Assembly: GCA_019843655.1 (NCBI GenBank)
Contig: JACDQD010000006.1
Span: 3,960,034-4,024,033, forward strand
Source of the DNA: Lethocerus indicus
Lineage: Eukaryota > Arthropoda > Insecta > Hemiptera > Belostomatidae
Direction: 5' to 3'
Length of the DNA stretch: 64,000 nt
Shown: piece by piece, positions 12,301-25,550 of the stretch
Layout: every line of letters begins with the position of its first letter
How positions within the stretch are numbered: the stretch's first letter is position 1
The notes under the pieces: model-generated
The model's input: only the letters and a program-made list of their open reading frames with translations
Database searches by the model: none
What the model was told of the DNA's origin: nothing
Translations under genes and position numbers: made by a program

Positions 12301-15016
12301 AATTGACAGTCATTTAACTAAATATCTTAATTTATTTAAAATAATAATTAGACACTATCATTTTCATTTTGAAATAGTCTTCCAGAGAAAACAAATTATA
12401 ATGAATGCTTTAGCCTAGCAGATTTGAAACAAAATTTTTGAAAGTGCTATTTTTGTGTATACATCCAATTAGTATTGTTTTTACTACATTTTTGAAAATA
12501 TTGCAATAATTTTATATTTAAATATAAAAGTGATACTGAAGGTTATAAGTATTACTCAATCCTATCTTTATTTGTTTAAAATTTTAAAATTTAAATACAC
12601 AACATCTTATTTTGTAATTTATTAAGAATTACCATATCATAATTTTCTATCATGTGAAAACACTTGTTTGCTATAATGTTATATTGTAATTCTGATAACT
12701 GGGCTATTATTATGCATTGTTTATATCAAACTATAAAAATGTGCCTACTGTACTTATTTAAATATTGTCATGATTGTTGTATAAATAAGTAGTCAGAGTA
12801 TCATATTTCATGTAGCTTTTTTATTGGCTAAATTTACTGCTTTGCTCAAGATCAAAGTGCTGTTCCAATTTTTTAAAAAACTGTAGTTTTCATTACTCAA
12901 AATTTACAGTTTTCTATCGATTAGTCAGTCATAACTCTGTGACTTTTGTAGAGGCATTTTGAAGTCCAGCCTAGCTAGCCTTTTGCAAGTACTGATGATG
13001 TTGAAACCTCCATTACTCGGGTTTTCATATAGGAGGCTATAATGTTTGGTTACACTTATTAAAAACAAAATGTGTGATAAACAACCAGAATGGAGGTTCT
13101 CAGCTTCCTTCCAGCCATTCCCTACCGTATCCTCCCCATCCTAATCAGTGGAGTGAGAAATTCAATTTATTGTTCAATGAAAGAAGTCAAGTTGACGACT
13201 AAATTCATTATTCATTAAAACATTTCATTCGGGCCTATAATTAAAAAGTCTCATTAAACAGTCACAATTTTAAGAACATCTGGTTTCAAATGGGCAACTG
13301 AATTTTTCACACTGTTAACTTGATCATTTGATAACAACCAGCTTCTCTCATATCAGCTTCCCCTCCCCCATACAATAACCTCACAAGTTGGGAATTGCCC
13401 TACCTAAAAGATTAACAAATTCTTTTATAGTACAAACAATGTGATATTACAGTTCAGAAGGAATTTTAAAAAGCATTAATATAGTTATGTATTTTCATGC
13501 TTCATGTTGTTAAAGGTTTATCTTGAAATATAAACCGATATATTTTATGTAGTTTTTATATTGATTGATTTTAAGAATTATTTGTTCCATCTTAGCTGAT
13601 GTTTTGTGTAAACATGAGAAATGCATAATACTGTCTTGTGTTTTTTTTTAGTAATCATCCATTATAATATGTCTTCTGATAATTTAAAATACGGACACCG
13701 TTCTGTTTCTCTACAATAGATAAAGCCTACTTGTCAGTACAAAGTACACATTTTCTTCAATCAGGAATGTATGCTTTAGCTTTGCCTTAAAAGCAGTTAT
13801 TGCACTTTGCCTTGACTATAATGTTAACAGTTTTACAACCATTGGTATCATTATGTTTTGTTGTGATCTTTTCTTCATAATATATCAGGGCCTAATTATA
13901 ATAACTAGGCCATTTTTGAATAACAATTTTATATTGAATTTTCGGTATTGTATCACAAAATATATATCAAATTTTAGATTTATTACTGTAGAACGATAAT
14001 TTCAGTCTTGTTTAAAATTATGATACATTTATAGAATAATGTAAGATCAACAGTTGTTACTAAAATGTTGTGCATTATGAGCGGAGGTAAAAAAAGGTAA
14101 TTTATGTTGTCATTGGCCTTCATTATGTGTTATGTAATTCATAAGTGTGTTGTTGTGACTGTTTTGTTAATGCCATCGAGGATTTTACACCAAAAAACTA
14201 TGTATGCATTTATTATCATGAAATTAAAAGTATGTTAATTTATCTCACGAATTATCAATGAATGTTTATCAGAATTAACCTCCCCAAGAAAGGAATAACA
14301 TATTTCACTGTGAATGTGAGTGTGTGTGTGTGATGGTTTGCATTTTGATATGAATATGTATTTGCATTGAAAACAATATTTAAAATCTGTCCGGTGTACA
14401 TTCATTTAAATAAGAAGCTTTGTTATAATTTTATGAATAAAAATTACTTACGAGATTTACCTAAAAATTAACTGCAATATATTTCTTGTTAGAAATCGAT
14501 AATTTACAATCATAGATTGAATATATCAGTCATTTTAGTAGGAAGAAAAAGGTTATATTTTTAATAAACTAACATAGGAACAAATTAATTGCATTGGAAG
14601 TTAATAAAATTGTTTCTTTCAGTGGTTAATAATTGGGAATATTTTTTATATAAGATCGGTTTGGTTCCTGATATTATTTTCCTCCATACATTCTATTTAC
14701 TAGATCCTGTTTACTATAGCCATAACTGTAGGTAAATGAAATAATACAAGTAATGAAAGTAGTATTCATGTGGATGTTGAGGTTTTTTAAAACAAAAAAA
14801 ATTATACTGAATATTAGAAAAAAGTAGAAAGTAGTAAAAATATTAGAAAGAATTAAAACAGTTTTAGTGCAATCTAATTTAATACATAAAAATATATTTA
14901 CACGCATTGTTTCATTGTATATTATTTGTCTATTGGTAGATTCGACTCAATTAAAATTTTCTCACTTTTGGTAATTCATCATAAAATATCATTAGTTCTG
15001 TTAAAGAGATGATGGG
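9313..15016. other. Rab9 3' UTR and AT-rich intergenic region
   Basis: No exon, RNA gene or clear transposon is visible. The open frames are short, AT-driven and lack recognisable protein content. It separates two convergent genes (Rab9 plus, ABC transporter minus), so it should contain both 3' UTRs. A short GT run lies at about 14317-14332. Confidence 0.6.
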
Positions 15017-18000
15017 TCATCGGACAATGGACATCCTGCGAGTCTTCTTTAATCTTGCAATCATGAGCGCCGCAAGGGAAAACGTTATCGACCAGACTAG
15101 ACAGGATATGAATCCGTGATATACGGTACTGTGCGAAAGCGTGTACCCTTTCGACGTGATGCTGTTGTAACTTTCCACCGCCGGAGCAACGGGAAATGCC
15201 CAGACCCAGGACTTGATTAAAATGTGCGCTCCTTGGATTGGCCAGATTATTCCTTCAGAAAAAAAACAAACAAACAGTACTGCGGTGTTTTCGATGTACG
15301 CTCTCAAAATGGTAAATAAACAAGCGCAATACAAAGATATACACTTTTTTTTCTTTTTTTTTTGTCGCGAAATATCAATTTTATGACTCTCAATTTCGAT
15401 GGATTTATTAATTCAAGCCCGCAGACAATATTCCAGTTTTTAAATCACAGAAACATAAAATTTTTACATACCACCCAAACTGAAAACGGCGAGTGTTGTT
15501 CCAATGCCAGCGTAAGAGACCATTCTGTCGGTTTGAAATATTTCAGTCAACAAAAATCCTGAAAAAAAAGTCATTACTGTATGCGTAATCGGGGATTAAG
15601 TTATATATTTAAGAAATTAAATTTTTTGTTTAATTCAATGCCAACGATAAATCATAATATATAGGAATTTTGAATATTTATTGAACTAATCAACTACTAA
15701 TAATTAACCCTCTATGGGCCCTTGTAACTTTCAGGTCACATTTCAATTTATTGAGATTTTACCAAATAATTATAGCTTTTTTCGTGAGATGGCATATAAA
15801 TCTTAATCCTATAACATTGTCAAGACAACCAATATCAATATCAATTTTTTTTTCATTTGCATATATAGGTTTATAATTGCTGATTTTTCGTTCCCCCAAT
15901 TTTTTTGGATTTAAAATATAAATTTGGCCCATAGAGGGTTAACTTAATTTGATGAATTCACTGAATGCAGTTTAATTATTAAATGAGATTACTTAATTAC
16001 TGATAATAATAACAAAGTCTGACTATCATGATACTTTGCAAATGGTTGGTCATGATTTGAAACTAAGAACATTTTCACATTTTTATAATAAAGGTGTATA
16101 ATAATTTAAGTTAATAGATCTTATACAGTCAATAATACAGTAAATTCAATATTTTCTGTTTGCCCGACCATTCTGTTATTCAATTAAATGACACATACCA
16201 TAAGTGATGCCGACAATCTCGATAGCGAACAAAAGAGCTATTATTAACTTTGCATCTCCAAGAAATGGATTTGAATAACAGGCGTAGAATACAAGAAGCA
16301 TGATCATAGTCTGGACTGCCATCAGAACAAATTGGACTACCAAGTGCGCACTTATGATTTCCAAATATGTCATACCTGCAAGGCAACAGAAATATAATTT
16401 AAAATTTCTAAAGTGAAAATTAATTTCTTCAAATACAAACAGTATTATGGATACCTCAAAGGCCTAGATTAAAAAAATGTATGGTTTATTAAAATCTAAA
16501 GTGTTTCTGTTTTAATTGAATTTACAGAAGAATTTTATTTACACAGTGCTTATTGTTTTGTCCTTACACAATTAAGCAGAGTTAATGAAGGTAAGTTAAG
16601 AAACAAATTTAATTTTTTATTATGTTTTAATTTCATTATAAAACTAACAGGGACCCTTTTCCAATTATTTCCCCTGTTGTATCTCTTAAGGTACCTTGCA
16701 ATATAAAAATCACAAAATATAGTCTCGTCAATAGAGGAACTCGGAATTCGGTAACTATTATGCCATATATTTTGGAAACTGTTATGCTGCATGGTTGTTT
16801 AACTCATAAAATCTCTGATATTAATAATATTGTGTAGCCTAATGATTTTTCTTCTTCCAATTTACCTGCTACCATACTTCTTTCTAGCAATCCAATTATC
16901 TTCTCCATCATCACAGCGCCGGAAGTGAACATCATGGTGAAATAAAAACAGAATCTGTAAATTATCAAGCTATCCACATTAGGTAATAGTATTGATCACT
17001 GAATGTAGTTATGCATGTAACAAAAATATAGTGCCCTATAATTTAATGCTATTCATTTTAACTCCTGTATTGCTTTTAGAAATAAGGGAGTTCTACTCTA
17101 ATGGCAAAATAAATGTTTTCTATTTGTTTTAGGTGAACTAACACTATAATTTAGTGTAGTTGTAATAATTGTGAGAAAATTAAAGCCTACAACTATTAAT
17201 ATTTAGAACACATAATAATAATGTTTGAGAAGGAGCACATTATGATTCAATTTTATATTTTATTTTTACTCTCGTAGTGAACTAAATTAATTGATATTTG
17301 CGTACATATTTATCTCTAAATTTATTCCTGAGAGAAACAAATTAGCCATTCCTCTGGGTAGCAGATAATAAATCTAATTGAAAAATTGTTCCACTTACGA
17401 ACAAATAAATCCCGGTAGTCCACTGTGAGCATAAACTGGGTTATTACTTCCAAACACTGCATCATTTATCTGACATCGAGAAGAAAATATTTTCCATTTT
17501 GAAATTCATAATACTAGGAATATAATTTATATAAAAATAATGTATATTACAAATTAATTTATTTAAGTTATCTGGCAAGTTAATTTTGGCAGATCATCAA
17601 ATGGTAATTTGATATTTAATGCAACATAATGTTGAATAACAATTTCCAACTCAAATGTGGTAGTGTATACACTATATAATAGTCAAATGTTGGTTTAATA
17701 AATTTATTAATTTTTTAACATACCCTTATCGGTATATTCATAACTTGTTTGGGGACATCGCAGTGTACAAAAAATGATACCAGGGAATTTACTAAGCTCT
17801 TAGATATTTCTCTTATTAGTAAATTCCCAATTATATAATCTGAAACAAATTCATATCTAATTAATGACAACATCTAATTCTAGCAAGATTCTCATATTTT
17901 ATAAAAAGAATTACAAATCAGTTTTAATCAGTAATAAATTTGTAAATACAATGAATCAATTACTAGTTACTTGACATATCCATCCTGACTGTTACAACTC

Positions 18001-20260
18001 CATACTCCAAAACAGCATTGCTTGTAAATCTGCCACTGTACATCCGTTCAACAAGTGAATTTGTAAAATTGGGCGATAGATGAATAACTCCCCAGACAAT
18101 TTTTCTGATTAAGTCCATTTCTGCGTATTCTTGACTGGAGTACACTATCTAAAATAAACATTATTTAGATGTTAGATGTTAAATTGTTGTTCGACGTCAA
18201 ATTGTCAAATAGATGTTAGATGTCAAATCTTCTAGTTTTTATTATTTATAGAAATATTTTTATACAATACTTACTATTAATAATCCAAATACTTACTATA
18301 TTCATTTTTGTTTTTAGCTCTTGAATATACTGGCATGTGAACGGCGTCGGAAGACTGCAGTTTAACAAACTGTAGTGATGAAATTCTAGATTTTCACATC
18401 TGTTCATTTCTGTCTTGGGATTGGCCAGAAATTCATCGGAAACCAAAGCGACGTCGAGCTCTCTTGGATCTTGTCCAAAAGAAGCACAGAACAGAAATGA
18501 CTGGAGTGCAGGTAGCAGTAGTAAGAAAAACATAATACTGTAACAATTAATGACAGTAAATAACTTTTTTAAATTAAATATTGATTCCATATTTTTTATT
18601 AACAGGTAATTCATACCATTATTTGTGAAAATTAAAATTTGAGTGGATATCTGGGATTGAACAATAATACACTAACATTTGAATGTGTACATATGTATTC
18701 TATATACAAATCTAATGTTTCAATAATTAATAGTAAAATATATCATTTAATTTAAAAAGAAAGCATCATTATGGAAACTGAAAATGTTTATATATTTAAC
18801 AAAGCACAATTTATATTTCAATATGCAACTAATTAGCATATTTAATGTCTGTTTCTTAGAGTAGACAACCATATTTTGTTATTTGTAAATTTTCATAAAT
18901 ATTAAAAAGATAATTGAAGTATTCACTTACGGAACGTTTCTTTTCATCCAACATACATTTTTAATGAGCTGAGCTGAAAATCTGTGAGTTCTGAACCAAT
19001 AATTGTTTTGTAAAGGGAGTGGTGGGCGTTTTTTCTGGACTGGACATTTATTTTGCTCCTGTGAACGCAACATTAATTAATTGAAATATTATTAAAAGTA
19101 CTCAACTACTATATGCAATTCAAGAGAGCAGCATACAATTTAGCTGACAGTATCTAAGAAGGTAAAAGATATTTTTTTAATTGAATTTGATATTTTAATA
19201 ACCAATTAATACTGAATCAAGTGGTTAAGCCTGGTGGAGGTAATTCCTGAATTATTATACAAAATAGGAATTTATTTTCCACTCTATCATTATGATTAAC
19301 ATTTTGCAAGTGAAACATCAAAAGTTCTTTATACAAAATTAAAAACTAGTGTTCAGCTACTGTTTAGTTTTTAATGATATACTAATGATATAATATTTAT
19401 TGTTTATAGACACTTTTTGAACTTACACATGCATCTTTTTGGGACAATTCTTGTTGTTTGCTGAGATTTAAGAAAGAGTCTTCTAAACTGTCTGCATTTT
19501 GGGCCAGCATCAGATCCCTTGGGGAACTCTCACTGAGTATTACTCCTCCACGCATTAGAGATACCTTAATTAATGTATTAGTTGCAAATATATTTCATTT
19601 TAAAATATAAAATCAAATGGAAATAAATTAAAACCTCTTCATTTTTCTGAAGGCATGAAAAATTATTGTTTTCCTTGTAGGAATGATTCTATGGTTGTGC
19701 ATTTGTAAAGAACCAGTACTTTCACTTAATGAATACTACTTACTGTATCACAATGCTTAGCTTCTTCTATGTAGTGTGTTGTAATTATGATAGTTTTGCC
19801 TTCTATCCTTGTTAAATTTGTCAAATATTCCCACATACTGCGAAATAAAAATTTCAATTTACACATCACAAAACTAGAAATTGAAACTAGAATTTAGTTA
19901 TTTTTTCAGTAAATTTTATATTTCCACCTGCTAGCAAGTAAGGAGTCAACACCGACTGTGGGCTCATCCAATATAAGTAAAACAGGATCATGAAGCATCG
20001 CCACCACAAATGAGGTCCTCCTCTGTTGGCCTCCACTGAAAATTATATTAAATATAAATTATTAGATATGCTTTGAATGTGAATAAAGTATTAATTATTG
20101 AATTAGTTCCATATATTGTTTAATTTTTATGTTTAAGTATTAAATAACCAAGAATTTTTAAAGACTGTGTGGATTTTTAAACTACATTTCAGGGGACTAT
20201 GGTGGAAAATACTACTTCATTAAATTGAAACTTATCATTTCAAGTGAAATGATTCGTTCT

Positions 20261-20320
<60 letters not shown>

Positions 20321-22998
20321 ATATCTAAATGCTTTCATTCTATATTACACTAGCCATGACAAACCTTAAACTTCCGATGGTGCAGTTCCAGTCTGGAAGT
20401 TGTAACAGCTTACACAGTTCCTTACTTCTTGTTTTTATTCTACTTAAACTGAGGCCAAGAAGTCTTCCATAGAAAATAAATATTTCTTTCATCGTAAACT
20501 CAGGAAATAGGGCTACTTCCTGGAAATGTAATAAAAGTCTAATACAGTTTAAATAAGTTGAAAAATGTATTTCTTCATTTCTTCAAACTAATTTATTTCT
20601 GATTATTTTGTTGTAGAGGTATGCAAACATTATTTTAGTCTCCATTAAAATTTGAGTATTCTAAAGAAAAAAATAAATAACAGTGAAAATTGTCAATACC
20701 TGAGGCATATAGCCTATATCCGGCCTATTGTCCACGGCCAGCTTAATTTCGCCGGCATCTAGCCTCGTCCTTCCCACCATACAGCTCAGTATAGTCGTCT
20801 TGCCGCAACCGCTTGGGCCCAGAAGTCCGTAACTGAAATTTGCAAAGTGAAATTTCAAAATCACAGGACACGGTAATAAACATGGTTTGTAGACAGACAC
20901 TATGGTGATATCTAGTAAAGGAGTATAACGGACTTCCGTTTATGTTTTGGACGATTGTATCAAATTTGAATACGGTGGAAAATAGGCGCCATGCCATGTT
21001 TTGGGTACGCCAACAAGAAGGTTATAGATTTTAAAAGTGAATAAGAGGGACGGCGGGGTCTGTTGTATGCAAAACAGGTAGCGGCGGACGTCACCCGCTC
21101 AATTGATCGGACTATTCTTAATCGGACGGAGTCTCGACGGCCAAGGGCATCATGCTACACGACTTCACAAGCGGGTCAACCTATAGTCCGATGGCACACA
21201 TCGGATGACTTTCTTCCATATAGGAATCATGAATATTCATCGTCGCTGGGCCATCCTTGCGTCCGGTCTCTTCCGGAGGTCAACATACCTGGAATCACTG
21301 CGAAACTTTCTTTCGCCGCGGTGGCTCCGTCTGTCAGTATCGTGCTTATAAATCTTCAGAAAACAGATTAACAATTTAGTCCTACCCTTTTCCGAACGGA
21401 AGGTTTCCAAATTCTACAATATCAATTGCTTTTTTGAATATATGCTACATACTATAACTGGTTCCATTATCTAGGTCCAACCCTCTGCTATTTCGGGATT
21501 TTTCCCACATTATTACGCGTTCCTACCGGAAGTTAGCTAGTGAAGAATAAGTCAGTATGTCAGAAATAACATACTGGTAAATTCTGAATACTAGTCGAAA
21601 GGAGAGACTTAATGTTTAGCGATTATTAAACTGGATTAATGCAATAAAACTGGTCTTCGAGGACAGAAAGCATGCTGCGTCCGCTCTATTATTGAATTCT
21701 AATTAATTCTGTACTGTACTTTTTGCATTTCATTACCTGGAAGAACGTGTTATGTAATGGAAGAAATCGGTTCTGTCAGTCTCAAAGGAAGTCTTTACTT
21801 TATAGTGCCTAGGGTAATTATACTGAGGTATTTTATGAAAAAATAATTTAATTCAGTTATTAACTTTTAAGATAATAGCCAGTTAACAGACAATATTGAG
21901 AGAAAATCGTCCACTGATTCCGAACAGACAAGAAATTAAACTAAATAATGCTAAAACTTAAGGATACTAAAAATACTCTGCGATTATTATTTCTCTTCGA
22001 GGTCAAAACTCCATAGCCTAATTTTTACGATGAAACGAAATACCATTAAGAAGTACTCATAAAACTCCGCTTACCTGTTTGCCCTTGATTTTTTATTTAG
22101 TATGTTTGCTTCTTTCCGATTGGCCGGAGTCCAGTTTTTCTTCCACTCTTTTTGTGTAAAGTATGACATTTAACCTCACAAGAAACGGACAAGAAAAATA
22201 TCGGAATAAATCAGGTATGCATATTGGCGAAGAGACTTGCCAACAATTTCCAATCGACTGTTAAGTTTTAACTCGGCTAACGTTTTTTTCGCTTCCGATC
22301 CCTTTATAATTATCCTTGCTTTTAATAACAATGCCAGTTTTATAACGTTATATGAATTAGTTTTTAGCTCCGACAATATAGAACACCGTGTGTTACAGAA
22401 AGAGAACGATAACGGGGGTACATGGAGAGACATGTCTGTCAGCGGATAGCAGATGGAGAATCCCAATATATCACTCTGTAATATTTCGAAGGTATACAAA
22501 TTTATTTTCATATAACTCGCTATTTAACAGTACTTCCATTTACTGAAGTTGCATTCGTTGGATCTATTAATATTATTTTTTGTTTTTGCCAAATAAGGTT
22601 AATGAGGTTGGCGGTATGTCGAAATTGGTCTACCAATGGTCCAAATACTCGAAAGACCATCACATATCTTTAACGGATAAAACTTTGTTTTTCTTTAAAC
22701 CAGAACCATAGCTTAGAATATTAGCAGCCTATTCATTTATCATATTAAACTAACAGCGGAGAATGTTTTGAATAATAAAAAAATTCATTGTTGCCGGACT
22801 ATCGTCTTATTTTTTCGCGTTAATTTTCTCCTTCTCTGGCGTCCTTCGTTTGCGAGATGGATGCACCGCCAACGCTACTCACATTTCTTTCTGTTTGACA
22901 GTGAGGTTGACCCCATTCAGCACGACTTGCTGGGTCGAATACTTCAGATAAGCTCCTCTGATTTCGACCATCGGAGCGCCCGCCTCGGCCGCCACCAT
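15017..22998 (-). CDS. ABCH-subfamily ABC half-transporter (often annotated ABCG20/23-like)
   Basis: Fifteen exons on the minus strand join without a frame break to 688 residues: 22998-22883, 20832-20700, 20519-20365, 20035-19928, 19837-19744, 19564-19427, 19058-18931, 18537-18297, 18148-17971, 17839-17724, 17469-17399, 16954-16866, 16375-16199, 15558-15472, 15252-15017. The nucleotide-binding domain comes first: Walker A GPSGCGKT (44-51), Q-loop Q83, signature LSGGQQ (134-139), Walker B LLILDEP (154-160), H-loop H192. The membrane domain follows: one helix at about 292-311, a long extracellular loop, then helices at about 494-510, 532-553, 563-585, 595-612 and 656-677. The [19 protein letters not shown] segment and GIIWPIQG are typical of the ABCH layout. 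Being a half-transporter it should dimerise. Insect ABCH proteins are implicated in lipid export for the cuticle barrier; the substrate here is unknown. The start ATG has A at -3; a 5' UTR exon may lie upstream, ending near 23027 or further away. Confidence 0.94.
15704..15942. mobile_element. piggyBac-like MITE with TTAA target duplication
   Basis: TTAA at 15704 and TTAA at 15939 flank a 231-bp AT-rich segment. Its ends are perfect inverted repeats, CCCTCTATGGGCC and GGCCCATAGAGGG. TTAA duplication with CCC..GGG ends is the hallmark of the piggyBac superfamily. There is no transposase, so it is nonautonomous. It lies in the ABC transporter intron between 16199 and 15558 and does not touch a splice site. 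Confidence 0.85.
20265..20322. repeat. (TA)n microsatellite
   Basis: An interrupted TA run lies 43 bp from the ABC transporter exon ending at 20365, in the downstream intron. Confidence 0.9.
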
Positions 22999-25008
22999 AC
23001 TGATCTTCCTTTCCTGGAACAGACGAAAACACATCTGAAAGGCTATATCTTGGGAGAAATATGTTACATATTTTCAATACTGCGTGCAAAGGAAAAGCAA
23101 GGTATCGTTTTTAATTTTATTTGCCTGCCATTTTACTGGTCGCTTCGAACTTTTGAATTAATAAAACTTATAAACTTAGTATGTTTATCAACTTATAAAA
23201 GGACCGATTCACACAAGAACTGTTCAAATACTACTGGGTCGAAAATATTGAAGGCCGTTTAAATGTTTTGAAGGCACCGTAAAAGCGGAGAAACTAAAAA
23301 TAGAGCATAAAAATGAATAGAACAAGAAGAATTCCGTTTTATATAAGCAGTAGTTATTTCGATGTTGACAGTACTGTAATTGTAGACTGTGGGAATTTTC
23401 CCCGAGAATATAATTGGAGGGAAATAAGTTTTACTGTATTTACCTACTGAGGTAATCCTAACATATTATGTTTTGGAAAATATCAATTTACTTTATTGTT
23501 TGTGTTGTTAACTGTTATTGTCGCATTTTGCTAGACTTCAAAAGGATATATTAGAACGTTCGAACAATTCTGTTTTCGGTAGTAAGAAACATGTCGTTAA
23601 TGGAAATCGAACGACCTTGTCCAATTGTAAGTTTAGGTTTTAGGAGCCCTGTAAGGAAAACTCGTGTCTCAAAACAGTTCAGGTTTTTCCGGTCGGCGAA
23701 TACCGCGAAGTGTCTTGTTTGTCCCTGTCGTTAGCGTCCTATCTGAGAATTGTATTTCGGCGGAAAAAAACATTTTAAATTCAAGAAAATTCTAGAAACA
23801 TTGAAAACATGAAGGTAAACAGACAGACGCCGTGCATTTTAATGCCGCTGGCATAAAATAAAGTATTAAGTAGTAGTGGACAATATTTTCTCGACGATGA
23901 TACAGCATCCTTCAAGGCTTATTGTCCCCATCAGCTCTCCTTAACTAATCCTTAATTATCAGTTACCATCTTGGTTTCCTTGGACATTGTGTTTGTTGTG
24001 ATTGTGTATATGCTGTTCTTTCCTGCGAATTACAAGTGGGAAAGATTTTCTCATTTTCACTATTGCCCAGCGACTGGTCTACTGACGGTGGGAGAAACCT
24101 CAATCCACTTTTCCGCAGATAGTGACAGACCGATGAGAGAAAACCCGTCCCTTCCAATTGTAATTCTGGTACGGCCATTTGTTTGCCCATTGAAGTCAGC
24201 AGAGTAGTCGGTTAGCTGGAATCGTCATGAGAGTTTGCAAACCTCCTCCTAGTCTGCATATACCCTGCAGGACGACTGAATTAAACTCTTGGACCGAGTG
24301 TACTTCCTGCATAAATGAGTCGAATAAAGTGCCGTTGAACTTCTGACTGGACAACTGCGGCCGCTCAACGAGTCGAATCTGAATGGCTTAAAGCGCCCTA
24401 ACCGGAGAGGAAATACGATTCCGTGTACTAACAATATAAAAACAGGCGAATATCATATGCATAATAAATGCCTTACTAAACTTCAGCGTTGAACAGTGCA
24501 GAAAGTGATGCGACATAATAAATAAGCGAGTGGATAAATCCTTCGGCGCGGACGGGACCGGTTCTGGAGACAATAAAAGAAACCCGATTGCCAAGGCCCA
24601 GGGGATCCCGATCCGAATCGGGAGAGCTTCTACAACCTCCAAGAGGGTCACGTAAATCTCTTAATTTCGGTTGACAAGGACAAGGTTAAAACTCTCGTTC
24701 TCGGGAAGTTCGTAATATTTGTTCCTGGCATTTTTAAATGTGCGGTTCTTTCAGCTACTCGCTTATTCAAACGAAATCAAATCGAAATAGTTCCAGTTTT
24801 GTGTATAAAAACGAATTTTCTGCCTCACTGTACAACAACACAGAGTCGTTTGGACTATTCGGTGGGTAAGGATGGGCAGAGATTTGAACCGGAAGATTTC
24901 TAGTGAGAGTTGAATTGTACTAATATTGGTCTCTACGGGTAAACTAAGTGGATACAGCTATTATGTAACTAATAATTAATATCTTTCAGCCGCTGGTTTG
25001 GTCATACA

Positions 25009-25037
25009 CTAGGACGGTTTCGGCTTTTCGCCATCGT
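25009..25037 (-). repeat. hammerhead-like motif remnant
   Basis: The minus strand reads GATGGCGAAAAGCC, then GAAACCGTCCTAG. Stem II (GGC/GCC) and the GAAA box are kept, but the CTGA side of the core is lost and the palindromic stem III is altered. Confidence 0.55.
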
Positions 25038-25524
25038 GGCATTCAGATTTCTGGGCTTCAGATTGGCCAGTTCAGAGGCGTTTCGGATTTTTATAAAATT
25101 CGGGTACAACAAAATAAATTCCGGAATATTGGCTAATTGCGATTGTCGCGAAAATAACGAGGCAATACATACAGTGTGTAGACACTGAGCTGTTAATATA
25201 TACAAAATTATAATAGGATTATTTTCCGATTGTTCAAAATTTTCACGATTGGGCTATTCAATAGCATTTATAATACCGGCCCCACTCTATTCGTGCGCTC
25301 CCAATGCATTGAGTGTTAATTATAAGTTATTTTCGAATGCAGAAAGACGCGCTTCCCATTGAAATTGTGCATTGAATGCATCCATTCTGAGAACGCTCGA
25401 TGTACCACACAGGTTTTGGCAGTTTGTTTTTCTTTTTTATTCTCGCCAGACAGAACGGCTGCCTAAATTGTCGGGTATACGATCAAGTCAACTAATTGAA
25501 GTAAAATTGTTTATCGTTTATTGT

Positions 25525-25550
25525 CCCTAATAATGAATTCATTATTAGGG
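25525..25550. repeat. 26-bp perfect palindrome
   Basis: CCCTAATAATGAA is followed immediately by its reverse complement TTCATTATTAGGG, centred on GAATTC with no spacer. No repeat copy of it is seen elsewhere in the window. Confidence 0.9.

Noticed and set aside
21063..21371. 102-codon plus-strand open frame in the first ABC transporter intron
   Set aside because: No domain, odd composition, no splice context and on the opposite strand to the gene.
22768..23262. 164-codon plus-strand open frame
   Set aside because: It is antisense to the first ABC transporter exon, whose minus-strand frame and splice sites are clear.
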